Assembly (NCBI RefSeq): GCF_021728295.1
Contig: NZ_JAKJXE010000002.1
Span: 62,001 to 126,000 of the forward strand
Reading direction: 5' to 3'
DNA from: Pseudomonas petrae
Lineage (GTDB): Bacteria > Pseudomonadota > Gammaproteobacteria > Pseudomonadales > Pseudomonadaceae
Length of the DNA stretch: 64,000 bases
The translations under genes and the position numbers were made by a program. The notes beneath the pieces were generated by a model, which did no database searches, was not told the DNA's origin, and saw nothing but the letters and a program-made list of their open reading frames with translations. Of this stretch, positions 1 to 9,029 are shown in pieces (positions within the stretch are counted from its first letter, which is position 1; the number at the start of each line of letters is the position of its first letter).

Positions 1-36
1 GGACCTCTATGGTTGTCGCGGCAAATGGGGGCCAGG

Positions 37-968
37 ATGATTCGGATTGATGATCTCGCGATCTTTGTAAGAGTGGCATCGCTGGACAGTTTTCAGCCGT
101 TGGCCGGGAGATGAATTTACTGCCCTCGCAAATCAGCGCGGCCATCAAGCGTCTGGAGCGTGAACTGGATATCCGTCTTTTCGCCCGCTCTACCCGAAGT
201 TTGCGATTGACGCTGGAAGGTGAGAACTACCTGCCTCACGCCCGTGGGGTGCTCGATTCGCTGCATGCCGGCAAGGCTTGCCTGCACCAGAGTGACACGG
301 ACCTGCGCGGCACCCTGCAAATCGCCAGTTCCTCCGATTTCGGGCGCAACATTTTATTGCCGTGGCTGATCGAGTTCCGACAGCAAAACCCCGGGCTGAA
401 TATTCGCCTGTCGTTGTCGGATCATATTTCCGACATCTACCGTGAACCCATTGATGTGGCGATCCGTTACGGGATGATCCCGAACGCCGATTTCGTTTCC
501 CTGCCGCTTGCCCCTCACAATTGCAGGGTGATCGCCGCCGCTCCTTCTTACCTCGATAAGCAGGGCCGGCCGACATCGCTGGAAGCGTTGAAAAACCACC
601 AGTGCCTGCGCTACCACCTCAATGGCAAGTTGTACGACCGATGGGTGTTTCCGGCCGCCGATGGCAGTTCCACCTACATCAGCGTTTCCGGCCCGGTGGT
701 CAGTGACGACGCCGATGTGATCCGGCGGTGCGCCATCGCGGGCGAGGGGATTATCTACAAGTCCTGGCTCGACATTTGTCAGGATATTCAGTCCGGTCAC
801 CTGGAGGTATTGCTCTCGGAACAGCGGGGGGAGTTGTTCCCGCTGCACTTCATCTGCCCGCACCGAAAACAATTCTCCCCGGCCATTCGCGGCCTTTACA
901 CCTACTTGCAGTTGCGCTGCAGATCATTGCTGAGTGACGTCGCGAATCAGCCCGTTCCAATGATGTGA
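37..968 (+). pseudogene. LysR-family regulator, split by a -1 frameshift
   Basis: Two adjacent frames together encode a normal LysR regulator of about 310 residues. The first frame starts at ATG 37 and reads a typical LysR opening (MIRIDDLAIFVRVASLDSF), then runs into a stop at 112. The second frame, open from before 111 to 968, carries the rest of the winged HTH (PSQISAAIKRLEREL) and the substrate-binding domain. Adding one T to the T-run at 90-93 restores a continuous protein reading SFSAVGREMNLLPSQ. The upstream edge of the window is close, so no operon context is visible on that side; the gene to its right is convergent. It is either a real inactivating deletion or a base-calling error in a homopolymer. 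Confidence 0.8.
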
Positions 969-1046
969 GTCAGCTTCCCATACGCGGTGTATAAGAAGCT
1001 GGCCCTGTTCAATCGCCCCTGTGTTTAACCCAGGTGCGTGCAGGCC

Positions 1047-2081
1047 TCAACGCAGATGAGCCGCCAGCTCGAGACCGGCCTGACGCATTGCTGCCTGAAC
1101 TTCCGGAACCTTGCTGAGCGGATTGAGCAGACCGTAGTCATGGATCATGCCGTTGTAACGCACGGCCGTGACTTCAACACCGGCGGCATCCAGCTTGTGC
1201 GCATACGCCTCGCCTTCGTCACGCAGGACATCCAGCCCGGCCGTTTGCACCAACGCCGGCGGCAATCCTTTCAACTCCTCTGTCGAAGCCCGTAGCGGTG
1301 AAGCGTGAATTTCAGCACGCTGCTTCGGGTCCTGGGTGTAGTTGTCCCAGAACCAGGTCATCATGTTTCTGGTCAGGAAATGCCCCTCGGCGTAGGTCTG
1401 GTAAGAAGGCGTGTCGAAGCCTGCATTCGTGACCGGCCACAGCAGCAGTTGGAAACGCAACTTCGGTGTGTGTTGCTGTTTGGCCATAATTGCCACGACC
1501 GCCGCCATGTTGCCGCCAACGCTGTTGCCGCCAACGCTGTTGCCGGCCACCGCCAGGCGCGAGCCATCCACGTTGATGTCCTTGCCGTGTTCGGCGACCC
1601 ATTTCGTCGCCGTGTAGGCCTGATTGATGGCCACCGGGTAATGCGCTTCAGGCGATGGCGTGTAATCGACATAGACCGCTACGGCGCCCGAGGCCACCAC
1701 CAGATCGCGAATCAACCGCGCATGGGTCGGGTAATCGCCCAGCACCCAGCCCCCGCCATGAAAAAACATGAAGGCCGGTAGCTCGCCCTTGGTATGGGCG
1801 GGCCGCACGATGACCAGTTTGATCGATTGATCACCGGCCCTGATGGTCCTGTCGCTGACTTCAACCCCGGTCATGTCCACTTCAACGGAGTTCTGCGCGC
1901 CGGTCAGTACCGCGCGGGCATCCTTGGGGCTCAGTTGCTCAAGCGGCTTGCCGCCCCCCGCCGCCAGCGCATTCAGGAAAGCCTGTGTGTGATGCTCTGC
2001 CATTTCCGGTTCCCCTGCGGACGCTGTCCCGATGGCCAACGCGAGTGCGCCGACGCTGATCGCTTTATGCAAATGCTTCAT
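1047..2081 (-). CDS. Secreted alpha/beta hydrolase, hormone-sensitive-lipase (family IV) type
   Basis: 344 residues. The N-terminus is a signal peptide (basic start, hydrophobic core, likely cut after TASA), so the enzyme is probably periplasmic or secreted. The oxyanion-hole motif HGGGW lies near residue 108. The nucleophile elbow is GNSVGG where family IV usually has GDSAG. The acid residue is in DVLRDEGEAY and the base in HDYG. The family hydrolyses short-chain esters; the substrate is unknown. The elbow carries a 5-residue tandem duplication (GNSVGGNSVGG) caused by a 15-bp repeat at 1516-1545, which may affect activity. The start is supported by an AAGAGA-like RBS. It converges with the LysR gene. 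Confidence 0.85.
   Translation of the reverse strand: MKHLHKAISVGALALAIGTASAGEPEMAEHHTQAFLNALAAGGGKPLEQLSPKDARAVLTGAQNSVEVDMTGVEVSDRTIRAGDQSIKLVIVRPAHTKGELPAFMFFHGGGWVLGDYPTHARLIRDLVVASGAVAVYVDYTPSPEAHYPVAINQAYTATKWVAEHGKDINVDGSRLAVAGNSVGGNSVGGNMAAVVAIMAKQQHTPKLRFQLLLWPVTNAGFDTPSYQTYAEGHFLTRNMMTWFWDNYTQDPKQRAEIHASPLRASTEELKGLPPALVQTAGLDVLRDEGEAYAHKLDAAGVEVTAVRYNGMIHDYGLLNPLSKVPEVQAAMRQAGLELAAHLR
1516..1545. repeat. 15-bp perfect tandem duplication inside the esterase gene
   Basis: Two head-to-tail copies of CCAACGCTGTTGCCG occupy 1516-1530 and 1531-1545. They insert five residues without shifting frame, exactly at the nucleophile elbow of the esterase encoded on the minus strand. Replication slippage is the simplest origin. 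Confidence 0.85.
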
Positions 2082-2502
2082 GGAGTGTTTCTCTTGGAGT
2101 GATGCCTGGACGCCGCCAGTGGGCGGATCACGTTGCCCCTCGCGACGCTGAGGTGTCGGGATGAAGGTGGCGCCAGGCCGGCTGCGCCAGACCTGCAGCG
2201 TTGAATCGATGGTGGTCTATTGGCCGCATCAGCGACATACGCAGCACGGCGTAGGACTTGCGCTACAGGAGCGCAACTGAGGCGGAACCGCGGAGCAACC
2301 ACAGCGCCCTGCCCGGGCGGGCAGGGAAACAACGGGCACATCAGCCGCTGATATCGTACGCACACGCGTGCCACGTCAGGCGGCCCTGCATTCGTGCCGT
2401 CGGGGCATTAGTGAAGCGACGTCGACCCTGATTTTCAGGCCGGGTTCTGAGGAATAGTCTCGCTGCACAGACCGTCACTTCGGCGCTCACAGGAGATTAC
2501 CC
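2082..2502. other. Intergenic region between the divergent esterase and SDR genes
   Basis: No credible coding sequence was seen. It should hold the two divergent promoters. One clear structure is a perfect inverted repeat at 2307-2326 (arms CCCTGCCC / GGGCAGGG, spacer GGGC). It has no T-run on either side, so it does not look like an intrinsic terminator. A strong RBS (AGGAG, 7 nt spacing) precedes the SDR start at 2503. Confidence 0.4.
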
Positions 2503-3253
2503 ATGATCACCACCGCTACCGCACAGGCACTTCCCTCCAGCCTTCACGGCCAGCATGTCGTCGTCTTTGGCGGGACGTCCGGGATCGGTCTGGCGGCCGC
2601 CATCCAGGCCACGGCGGCGGGTGCCTCGGTCATCGTCATTGGCTCGAACGCCGAACGCGCCCGGCAGGCGGCAGAAGATCATGGCCTGGCAGGATGGCGG
2701 GCGGCAGACGTCACCCAACGCGAAAGCATCGATGCAGCGCTCTCCGACATCGCGCACGTCGACACACCTGGTGTTGTTGGCCGGTACGTTTGTGGCGGGT
2801 CGCGTCATGGACGCTGACGTTGATCATCTGCGCCGCGCATTCGACGAACGTATCTGGGCTGCCGTGCATGCCATTCGCGCCCTGGGCGACAGGCTCTCCC
2901 AACAAGGCTCGATCACGTTCATCTCCGGCAGCCTGGCCGACCGTCCAAACGCCTACGGCACGGCCGTTCTGGCGGCGGCGTCTGCGGCGATGGAAGCCAT
3001 GGCCCGCGGCATGGCCCTGGAACTCGCGCCCGTGCGGGTCAACACCCTGTCGCCCGGCCCGATCAATACGCCGATCCTGGGCAAAGCCCTGGGTGACGGC
3101 CGCGATGCCTATGTCGCTTCGCTTGAGCAAGTGCTGCCGCTGCGTCGCCTGGGTTCGGCCGAAGAAGCGGGGAACGCCGTGGTCTTCCTGATGGCCAACA
3201 CCTTCATGAACGGCGCCGTGCTCAACATTGATGGCGGCGCGCGCCTCGTCTGA
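2503..3253 (+). pseudogene. Short-chain dehydrogenase/reductase (SDR), split by a +1 frameshift
   Basis: ATG 2503 follows a strong AGGAG RBS. The first frame encodes an SDR N-terminus with the Rossmann motif GGTSGIG and runs to a stop at 2817. The remainder lies in the next frame, from about 2765 to 3253 (HLVLLAGTFVAG ... SPGPINTPILG ... NIDGGARLV). Removing one base near 2764 joins the two into a 249-residue protein, the usual SDR length. Even when repaired, the active site is atypical: the Tyr in NAYGTAV is not followed by the Lys of YxxxK. It lies 26 bp before the OYE gene and was probably co-transcribed with it. It may be a decayed gene or a sequencing error. Confidence 0.8.
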
Positions 3254-3279
3254 TCGCGTCCAGCGCGGGAGAATCTGCA

Positions 3280-4362
3280 ATGACTTCGCTCTTTCAGCCG
3301 CTGCGCGTGGGCGCGCTCCAATTACCCCATCGCGTTCTGATGGCGCCGATGACGCGAGGGCGCGGCACCCGCGAGCACGTGCCCACCGCGATCATGATTG
3401 ACTACTACGCCCAGCGCGCCAGTGCCGGTTTGATCATTTCGGAAGCGATCGGGATCACCCAGCAGGGGTTGGGCTGGGCCTATGCCACGGGCCTCTGGTC
3501 TGCAGAACAGATCGCGGGCTGGAAGCGCGTGACCGACGCTGTTCACGCGGCCGGCGGTCAAATCATCGCCCAGCTGTGGCACATGGGCCGGGTCGTTCAT
3601 CCCAGCTTTCTGGCGGGCGGTCAGCCGGTGTCGTCGTCTGTCACCACGGCGCCAGGGCTGGCGCACACCTACCTGGGCAAACAACCGTATACGCCGGCCC
3701 GGGCACTGCCGATCGAGGAAATCCCCGAGATCCTGTCGCAGTTTCAACAGGCCACGCGTAATGCCATGGAGGCAGGCTTCGACGGCGTGCAGGTCCACGC
3801 TGCAAACGGGTATCTGGTAGACCAGTTCCTGCGAGACAGCGGCAACTTTCGCACCGATGAGTACGGCGGCTCGATCGACAATCGAATTCGTTTTCTGCTG
3901 GAAGTGACCCGCGCGGTGGCCGAGGTTATCGGCGCTGACCGCACAGGCGTGCGCTTGTCGCCCAGCAGCCATGACCAAGGTGTTCGCGACAGTGACCCGC
4001 AGACACTGTTCATCCGCGCTGCTCAGGCATTGTCAGAGCTGGGCATCGCCCATCTCGAACTTCGCGAACCGCCCCTCAATGGCACCTTCGGTGTTTCCGA
4101 ACGGCCGCCCCTGGCGCCGCTGATTCGTGAGGCATTCAACGGGGTGCTGATCCTCAATTCGGACTACGACGTCAGGCGCGCCCAGGCGGCCCTCGACGCC
4201 GGCCAGGCAGATGCCATCGCATTCGGTCGCCCTTTCATCGCCAACCCGGACCTGCCGGAGCGGCTGCTGCGCCATCTTGCTCTGGCCCAGGACGACCCGG
4301 ACACTTGGTTCAGCCAGGCTGCCGAAGGCTATAGCACGTACCCGGCGCTCGCGAAATATTGA
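3280..4362 (+). CDS. Old Yellow Enzyme family NADH:flavin oxidoreductase (alkene reductase)
   Basis: 360 residues, a typical length for the family. It is expected to be a cytoplasmic FMN-dependent TIM barrel that reduces activated alkenes (for example enones) with NAD(P)H. Visible signatures are the N-terminal LMAPMTRGRG, the substrate-binding HxxN motif in HAANGYLVDQFLRD, the FMN-site stretch DEYGGSIDNR, and the C-terminal AFGRPFIANPDLPERL. The start has a GGGAGA RBS. It follows the frameshifted SDR by 26 bp, suggesting a reductase pair working on a common carbonyl or enone. It is related to, but clearly distinct from, the second OYE at 13588-14691. It converges with the LysR gene, whose stop is 20 bp away. 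Confidence 0.9.
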   Translation: MTSLFQPLRVGALQLPHRVLMAPMTRGRGTREHVPTAIMIDYYAQRASAGLIISEAIGITQQGLGWAYATGLWSAEQIAGWKRVTDAVHAAGGQIIAQLWHMGRVVHPSFLAGGQPVSSSVTTAPGLAHTYLGKQPYTPARALPIEEIPEILSQFQQATRNAMEAGFDGVQVHAANGYLVDQFLRDSGNFRTDEYGGSIDNRIRFLLEVTRAVAEVIGADRTGVRLSPSSHDQGVRDSDPQTLFIRAAQALSELGIAHLELREPPLNGTFGVSERPPLAPLIREAFNGVLILNSDYDVRRAQAALDAGQADAIAFGRPFIANPDLPERLLRHLALAQDDPDTWFSQAAEGYSTYPALAKY

Positions 4363-4381
4363 ATTCCTCGCTCTTCTTGTT

Positions 4382-5326
4382 TCAGGTGCTGTGGTGCTGG
4401 AGGTGGAGCGGCAAACCGGTGGGTATCGGCTTTCCCCCCGCCAAAAACCCGAAAAGATGACGCGCTTCAGGCGACAACCTTGCGCCGTCCGACACACCCA
4501 CCAACAACGTTCGCGAGGCCCACCCATCGGTCAGCGGGATGGCGGTGAGTCGGCTGTCAAGAAGCCCCGGATCCACAGCACCAACCGGCAGAATGCCGAC
4601 GCCCAGTCCGGCGGCGATCATGCGGCAGATGCCATCGAAACTCGCCACTTGAATGCGCACCTTCAGGCGCTGGCCGGTGTCGGCAGCAGCATCGTTAATG
4701 CGCCGCAACAGCGAACTGCCGGTGTTCAGCGCCACGTAGTCGTAGTCCAGCGTCTCGGCGAAGGCGACCTCGGCTCGCCCGGCAAGCGGGTGTTGCTGCG
4801 GCACCAGCACCACCAGCCGATCGGTGCGGTAAGGCCGGGTTTCCAGATTCGGCGCGGGTACATTGTCGGCGAAAATGCCGATGTCGGCGCGGCCGTCCTC
4901 GACGGCCTGAATGGTCAGTTCGCTCAACGCTTCCTCCATGCCGATGCGCACCTGCGGGTGGGCGGCGAGGAAACTGCTGAGGTCGTGGGGCAGGAACTGG
5001 ATCACCGCCGAGGTATTGGCAAACAGGCGCACGTGACCGCGAACACCGTTGGCGTAATCGCTGGCGTCGTCGGCCATGCGCTGAGCGGCCTCCAGCATCT
5101 GCCGCGCATGTTCGGCCAGGCCTTTGCCGGCCGGCGTCAGTTGCAGGCCTCGGGGCAAGCGGATGAACAGGCCGCAGCCGGTGACGCGTTCGAGTTCCGC
5201 CAGGCGCTTGCTGGCGGCCGAAACGGTCATGTGCGCGCCGTTGGCCGCCTTGGTGAGGTTCTGACTGTCGGCGGCGAGCACCAGCAGCCGCAGCGAGGCG
5301 AGGTCGAGTTGCAGCAGGTTGAGCAT
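4382..5326 (-). CDS. LysR-family transcriptional regulator
   Basis: 314 residues. An N-terminal winged HTH (LRLLVLAADSQNLTKAANGAHMTVSAASKRLAELE) is followed by a two-lobed LysR substrate-binding domain (residues about 90-300). It is transcribed divergently from the CoA-transferase operon, with 113 bp between start codons. This is the classic arrangement for a LysR activator of the adjacent catabolic operon. The inducer cannot be told from sequence. Confidence 0.9.
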   Translation of the reverse strand: MLNLLQLDLASLRLLVLAADSQNLTKAANGAHMTVSAASKRLAELERVTGCGLFIRLPRGLQLTPAGKGLAEHARQMLEAAQRMADDASDYANGVRGHVRLFANTSAVIQFLPHDLSSFLAAHPQVRIGMEEALSELTIQAVEDGRADIGIFADNVPAPNLETRPYRTDRLVVLVPQQHPLAGRAEVAFAETLDYDYVALNTGSSLLRRINDAAADTGQRLKVRIQVASFDGICRMIAAGLGVGILPVGAVDPGLLDSRLTAIPLTDGWASRTLLVGVSDGARLSPEARHLFGFLAGGKPIPTGLPLHLQHHST

Positions 5327-5439
5327 GGAGTGCCTTCGAGGGTTTCCGTTGTGGAAAGGGTAGTGGAAATCATTGAAATTCTCACGACGGCGGTTTAAGA
5401 GGATGATCCCGACATCCCTTCCAACAATAAGGAATCCCC

Positions 5440-6630
5440 ATGAGCCTGCCGCTGGATGGCATGAAGGTCATCGAAATGGGCCAATTGATCGCCGGGCCTT
5501 TCGCCGCGAAGATCCTCGCCGACTTCGGCGCCGAGGTGATCAAGATCGAGCCGCCGAATACCGGCGACCCGTTGCGCAAATGGCGCCTGCTGCATAACGG
5601 CACGTCGGTCTGGTGGGCCGCGCAATCGCGCAACAAGCAGTCCGTGACCCTCGATCTGCGTCAGGCTGAAGCCCATGACGTGGTCAAGCGGCTGGTGAAA
5701 GACGCCGACATCCTCATCGAAAATTTTCGCCCCGGCACCCTGGAAAAATGGGGTCTGGGTTGGGAGACCCTGAGCGCCATCAACCCGGGCCTGATCATGT
5801 TGCGAGTGTCGGGCTATGGCCAGTCCGGGCCTTACCGAGACTTGCCGGGCTTCGGCGTGATCGGCGAAGCCATGGGCGGTTTGCGGCATCTGTCCGGTGA
5901 ACCCGGTCGAACGCCGGTGCGCGTGGGCGTGTCCATCGGCGATTCGCTGTCGGCCCTGCACGGGGTGATCGGCGTGCTGCTGGCGCTGCGTCACCGCGAG
6001 CAGCATCACGGCGCCGGCCAGCAGGTGGACGTCGCGCTGTACGAATCGGTGTTCAACATGATGGAGAGCCTGATCCCCGAACATTCGGTGTTCGGCGCCG
6101 TGCGCGAACCCGCTGGCAGCAGCCTGCCGGGCATCGCGCCCAGCAATGCCTACCGTTGCCAGGACGGAAAGTACGCGCTCATCGCCGGCAATGGCGACAG
6201 CATCTACAAGCGCCTCATGGAAAAAATCGACCGCCCGGACCTGGCCAATGACCCGGAGCTGGAGCACAACGACGGCCGCGTGCGTCACGTTGCGCGCATC
6301 GATGCGGCGATCTCCACCTGGACCGCCGAGCGAGGGCTCGACGACGTGCTGAACGCGCTGAAAGAGGCGAACATTCCGGCCGGGAAAATCTACGACGCCG
6401 CCGACATCGCCGCCGACCCGCACTATCAGGCGCGGGAAATGCTGCTGCCCAGTCAGTTGGATGACGGCACGCCGGTCACCTTGCCCGGCATCGTGCCCAA
6501 GTTGCTCAGCACCCCAGGGCAGGTGCGCTCCCGTGCGCCGACTCTGGGTCAGCACACCGACGCGGTGCTCGACGGCGTGGGCATCGACGCCGACACACGC
6601 GAGCAGTGGCGCGCGCGCGGCCTCATCTAA
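5440..6630 (+). CDS. CaiB/BaiF family (type III) CoA-transferase
   Basis: 396 residues, the normal family length. Type III CoA-transferases move CoA between carboxylates through an aspartyl intermediate. The expected catalytic Asp is in SIGDSLSALHG (about residue 169). The N-terminal signature GMKVIEMGQLIAGPFAAKILADFGAEVIKIE and the segment IENFRPGTLEKWGL are typical. It is the first gene of a three-gene operon with the lyase (18 bp downstream) and the VOC protein. The gene order suggests activation of an organic acid to its CoA thioester before C-C cleavage. Substrate candidates are branched or 3-hydroxy-3-methyl dicarboxylates, but this is inference. Confidence 0.9.
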   Translation: MSLPLDGMKVIEMGQLIAGPFAAKILADFGAEVIKIEPPNTGDPLRKWRLLHNGTSVWWAAQSRNKQSVTLDLRQAEAHDVVKRLVKDADILIENFRPGTLEKWGLGWETLSAINPGLIMLRVSGYGQSGPYRDLPGFGVIGEAMGGLRHLSGEPGRTPVRVGVSIGDSLSALHGVIGVLLALRHREQHHGAGQQVDVALYESVFNMMESLIPEHSVFGAVREPAGSSLPGIAPSNAYRCQDGKYALIAGNGDSIYKRLMEKIDRPDLANDPELEHNDGRVRHVARIDAAISTWTAERGLDDVLNALKEANIPAGKIYDAADIAADPHYQAREMLLPSQLDDGTPVTLPGIVPKLLSTPGQVRSRAPTLGQHTDAVLDGVGIDADTREQWRARGLI

Positions 6631-6648
6631 CCGTCAGGAGCAGCCCGA

Positions 6649-7614
6649 ATGAAACGCCTGTACATGCAGGAAGTCGCCACCCGTGACGGCTTCCAGAACG
6701 AGAGGACCTTCATCGAGACCGAGGACAAAATCGCCCTCATCGATGAGCTGAGCCAGTGCGGTTACGCCAGGATCGAAGTGACATCGTTTACCTCGCCCAA
6801 GGCCATTCCGGCACTGCGGGATGCCGAAGCGGTGATGGCCGGCATCCGTCGTCAGCCCGGCGTCGAGTACACCGTGCTGGTGCCCAACGTTCGTGGCGCG
6901 GAGCGTGCCTTGGGTTGCGGCATCGACGAGGCCAATCTGGTGATGTCGGTGAGCGAACCGCACAACCGCTCAAACCTGCGCATGACCCGCGAGCAGTCCT
7001 TCGCCCAGTTGAAGGAAGTGATTGGCGTCATCGGACGCGGCCCGGTGGCGGTCAATGTGTCGTTGTCGACGGCATTCGGCTGCCCAATGCAGGGCGATGT
7101 TCCCCCTGAAGAGGTGTTGCGCTGGATCGAGGGTTTCGTTGCGCTGGACGTTCGGGGCGTGACGCTGTGCGACACCACCGGCATGGCCTATCCGTCGCAG
7201 GTTCAGGCGCTGTCCGAGGCGGTGCGCGGACGTTTCCCGCAGCTGCAACTCACGCTGCATTTCCACAACACCCGGGGCATGGCGCTGGCCAATACCCTGG
7301 CGGCGTTGCAGGCCGGCGTCGATCGCTTCGATGCCTCCCTCGGCGGATTGGGCGGTTGCCCTTATGCGCCGGGCGCCAGCGGCAACGTGTGCACGGAAGA
7401 CCTGGTGCACATGCTCGATCTCATGGGTTACGACACTGGCATGGACCTGGACCGGGTCATCGCCGCCTCGGCACGGCTGCCTAGCCTCATCGGCCACGAC
7501 ACGCCCAGCCAGATCCTCCGGGCGGGCAAGCGCCTGGACCTACACCCGATCCCCGAGCATGTGAACAGCCTCGGTCAGCAGATCGGCAATAACCCCACGG
7601 AGCGCAGGCAATGA
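6649..7614 (+). CDS. Hydroxymethylglutaryl-CoA lyase-like (HMGL) enzyme
   Basis: 321 residues. HMGL-family TIM barrel that cleaves 3-hydroxy-3-methylglutaryl-CoA or a related 3-hydroxyacyl-CoA in an aldol-type reaction. Visible features are EVATRDGFQNE near the N-terminus, IEVTSFTSPKAIPAL, metal-binding HFHNTRGMALAN, and the family signature GGLGGCPYAPGASGNVCTED with the active-site Cys. It lies downstream of the CoA-transferase, the natural supplier of its CoA substrate, and its stop overlaps the VOC start (ATGA). True HMG-CoA lyase of leucine breakdown normally sits with liu genes, which are absent here, so a different acyl-CoA substrate is quite possible. Confidence 0.85.
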   Translation: MKRLYMQEVATRDGFQNERTFIETEDKIALIDELSQCGYARIEVTSFTSPKAIPALRDAEAVMAGIRRQPGVEYTVLVPNVRGAERALGCGIDEANLVMSVSEPHNRSNLRMTREQSFAQLKEVIGVIGRGPVAVNVSLSTAFGCPMQGDVPPEEVLRWIEGFVALDVRGVTLCDTTGMAYPSQVQALSEAVRGRFPQLQLTLHFHNTRGMALANTLAALQAGVDRFDASLGGLGGCPYAPGASGNVCTEDLVHMLDLMGYDTGMDLDRVIAASARLPSLIGHDTPSQILRAGKRLDLHPIPEHVNSLGQQIGNNPTERRQ

Positions 7615-7991
7615 TTGATCACCTCGACCATCTGGTCCTGACCACCATCGATGTTGAGGCCTGCAAGGATTTCTACGTCCGCGTAATGGGCATGCAGCTG
7701 GAAACCTTCGGCAGCGGCCGCCTGGCGTTTCGCTTTGGCAACCAGAAGATCAACGTTCACGTGCGCGGTCACGAATTCGAACCCAAGGCCCACCTGCCGG
7801 TGCCGGGCGCGCTGGACCTGTGCTTCATCGCCAGCCAGACCCTCGACGCGGTGATTGAACATTTACAGGCGCAGGCGTGGCCCATCGTGGAAGGGTCGGT
7901 CCAGCGCACCGGCGCGACGGGGCCGATTCGATCGGTTTACGTGCGTGATCCGGACCTGAACCTGATCGAGATTTCCGAGCTGGAAGGGTAA
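7611..7991 (+). CDS. VOC-superfamily (glyoxalase/dioxygenase fold) protein
   Basis: 126 residues with the paired beta-alpha-beta-beta-beta modules of the vicinal oxygen chelate superfamily. It begins IDHLDHLVLTTIDVEACKDFYVRVMGM and ends VYVRDPDLNLIEISE, supplying the usual metal-ligand positions (His in DHLVL, Glu in LIEIS). The ATG overlaps the stop of the HMGL-like gene by four bases, so it is translationally coupled. The reaction is unknown: epimerase, isomerase or glyoxalase-like chemistry on the CoA product or an aldehyde would fit. Confidence 0.85.
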   Translation: MIDHLDHLVLTTIDVEACKDFYVRVMGMQLETFGSGRLAFRFGNQKINVHVRGHEFEPKAHLPVPGALDLCFIASQTLDAVIEHLQAQAWPIVEGSVQRTGATGPIRSVYVRDPDLNLIEISELEG

Positions 7992-8099
7992 GGGTGGTGG
8001 GCCACGTGATCCGTTACTGACTGCGGCGTTGGCCTGGAATCGCAGGGTTTGCGCCGGAATCCGGCACCTGACGCAAAATCCGAGGTTGACGCTGAATTT

Positions 8100-8187
8100 G
8101 TAGGAGCCGGCTTGCTGGCGAACGCGTCAGGTCAGTCACGAAAAGGGCGGCTGGCACACTGCATTCGCCAGCAAGCGCGCTCCTACG
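8100..8187. repeat. REP doublet (REPIN), copy 1
   Basis: Two inverted arms, GTAGGAGCCGGCTTGCTGGCGAACGC and CATTCGCCAGCAAGCGCGCTCCTAC (shown for identification of the arms only; each about 25 nt), flank a spacer of about 35 nt. This is the standard Pseudomonas intergenic REP layout of head-to-head elements able to form a long hairpin. Confidence 0.8.
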
Positions 8188-8230
8188 GATTGTGACTAGC
8201 AGACGATTGTGTGCGTTGCCAGGGTCCGCA

Positions 8231-8315
8231 GTAGGAGCGCGCTTGCCCGCGAACGCGGTGGGTCAGTGCATGCATCAGCGTCTGGATAAACGCCATCGCG
8301 GGCAAGCGCGCTCCT
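8231..8315. repeat. REP doublet (REPIN), copy 2
   Basis: A second inverted pair of the same family begins GTAGGAGCGCGCTTGCCCGC and ends with GCGGGCAAGCGCGCTCCT, 43 bp after the first pair. The two pairs are diverged in the spacer, so they are independent insertions or an old duplication. Confidence 0.8.
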
Positions 8316-8384
8316 CAGGCGCCGCATTGATTTCCACACCATGGTCCTCGAGCAGTTTTTCAGCCAGTTGCGCGGCGCGATCAG

Positions 8385-8572
8385 GAATATACCCATGACG
8401 CGTGGGGCAACCCGATTGAAAAACGGTCAGGGCTAACCAAGCTGCAGACATTCACGTACGACTGCGAAAACCGGCTCGTCCGTGCCGAGACGATGTAAAC
8501 AGCCAACTGCACAGCGTCGGCACCTATCTGTATGACAGTTTGGGTCGGCGGGTTGGGAAGACCTCGTCATAA
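8385..8572 (+). pseudogene. Rhs / YD-repeat protein remnant
   Basis: In one frame from 8385 the translation is EYTHDAWGNPIEKRSG followed by KLQTFTYDCENRLVRAE, then a stop at about 8497. After a frame change the reading continues as HSVGTYLYDSLGRRVGKTSS and stops near 8572. The YDAWGN, FTYD.ENRL and YLYDSLGRRVGK blocks are characteristic of YD repeats near the C-terminal core of Rhs polymorphic toxins. Only about 60 codons survive, with internal stop and frameshift, so it cannot be functional. No toxin tip or VgrG/PAAR partner is nearby. Confidence 0.7.
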
Positions 8573-9029
8573 ACGGTAGAGCGGCCCTGGTCGCGGGCTT
8601 TCTCTTGGTATTCACCCGTATTGATCATCATCGCGGGGGGTTGCAGCGATCAAACCCTTGGCACGCATAACTCCGTTTTGTCTGCGCCGTTCAACGCCGG
8701 GTGCAATTGAGCACCAAAAGCTCACAGCAACTTAACGCCTCCAGCGCACGATGCGTGGCGCGACTTTGACTTTGGCTGTCCCGCCACGTGGCGGCCAGGT
8801 TATGGCGTCTCAAGATGGCCGTCGGCGTCAATCGCATGATTGATCTATTGCAGCGGAATTGGGTTTACCACTGGCAAAGCCGGTCCAAGTAATAAGTGAC
8901 GTCGAACGGCTGATGAGCGAGATACGTTTCCGCCGGTCACAGCGCCGTGCTCGTGTCGTGCGTCCGCTCGCCAGGCTTGAGATCGAAAGGGCCTTTGCCT
9001 TCCAGGTCGTAAACGTCATGCGCGCCAGC
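8573..9029. other. Non-coding or decayed stretch between the Rhs and IS5 remnants
   Basis: I see no intact gene. Open frames on both strands are short and show no recognisable domain. Given the two gene fossils on either side, this is probably scrambled former mobile or toxin DNA. Confidence 0.4.

Noticed and set aside
2307..2326. Intrinsic terminator upstream of the SDR gene
   Set aside because: It is a perfect hairpin, but neither strand has a T-run after it and no gene ends there.
4211..5398. Plus-strand open frame of 395 codons
   Set aside because: It is antisense to the LysR gene and overlaps the OYE gene end. It is Arg/Gly/Gln-rich, as is typical of high-GC shadow frames.
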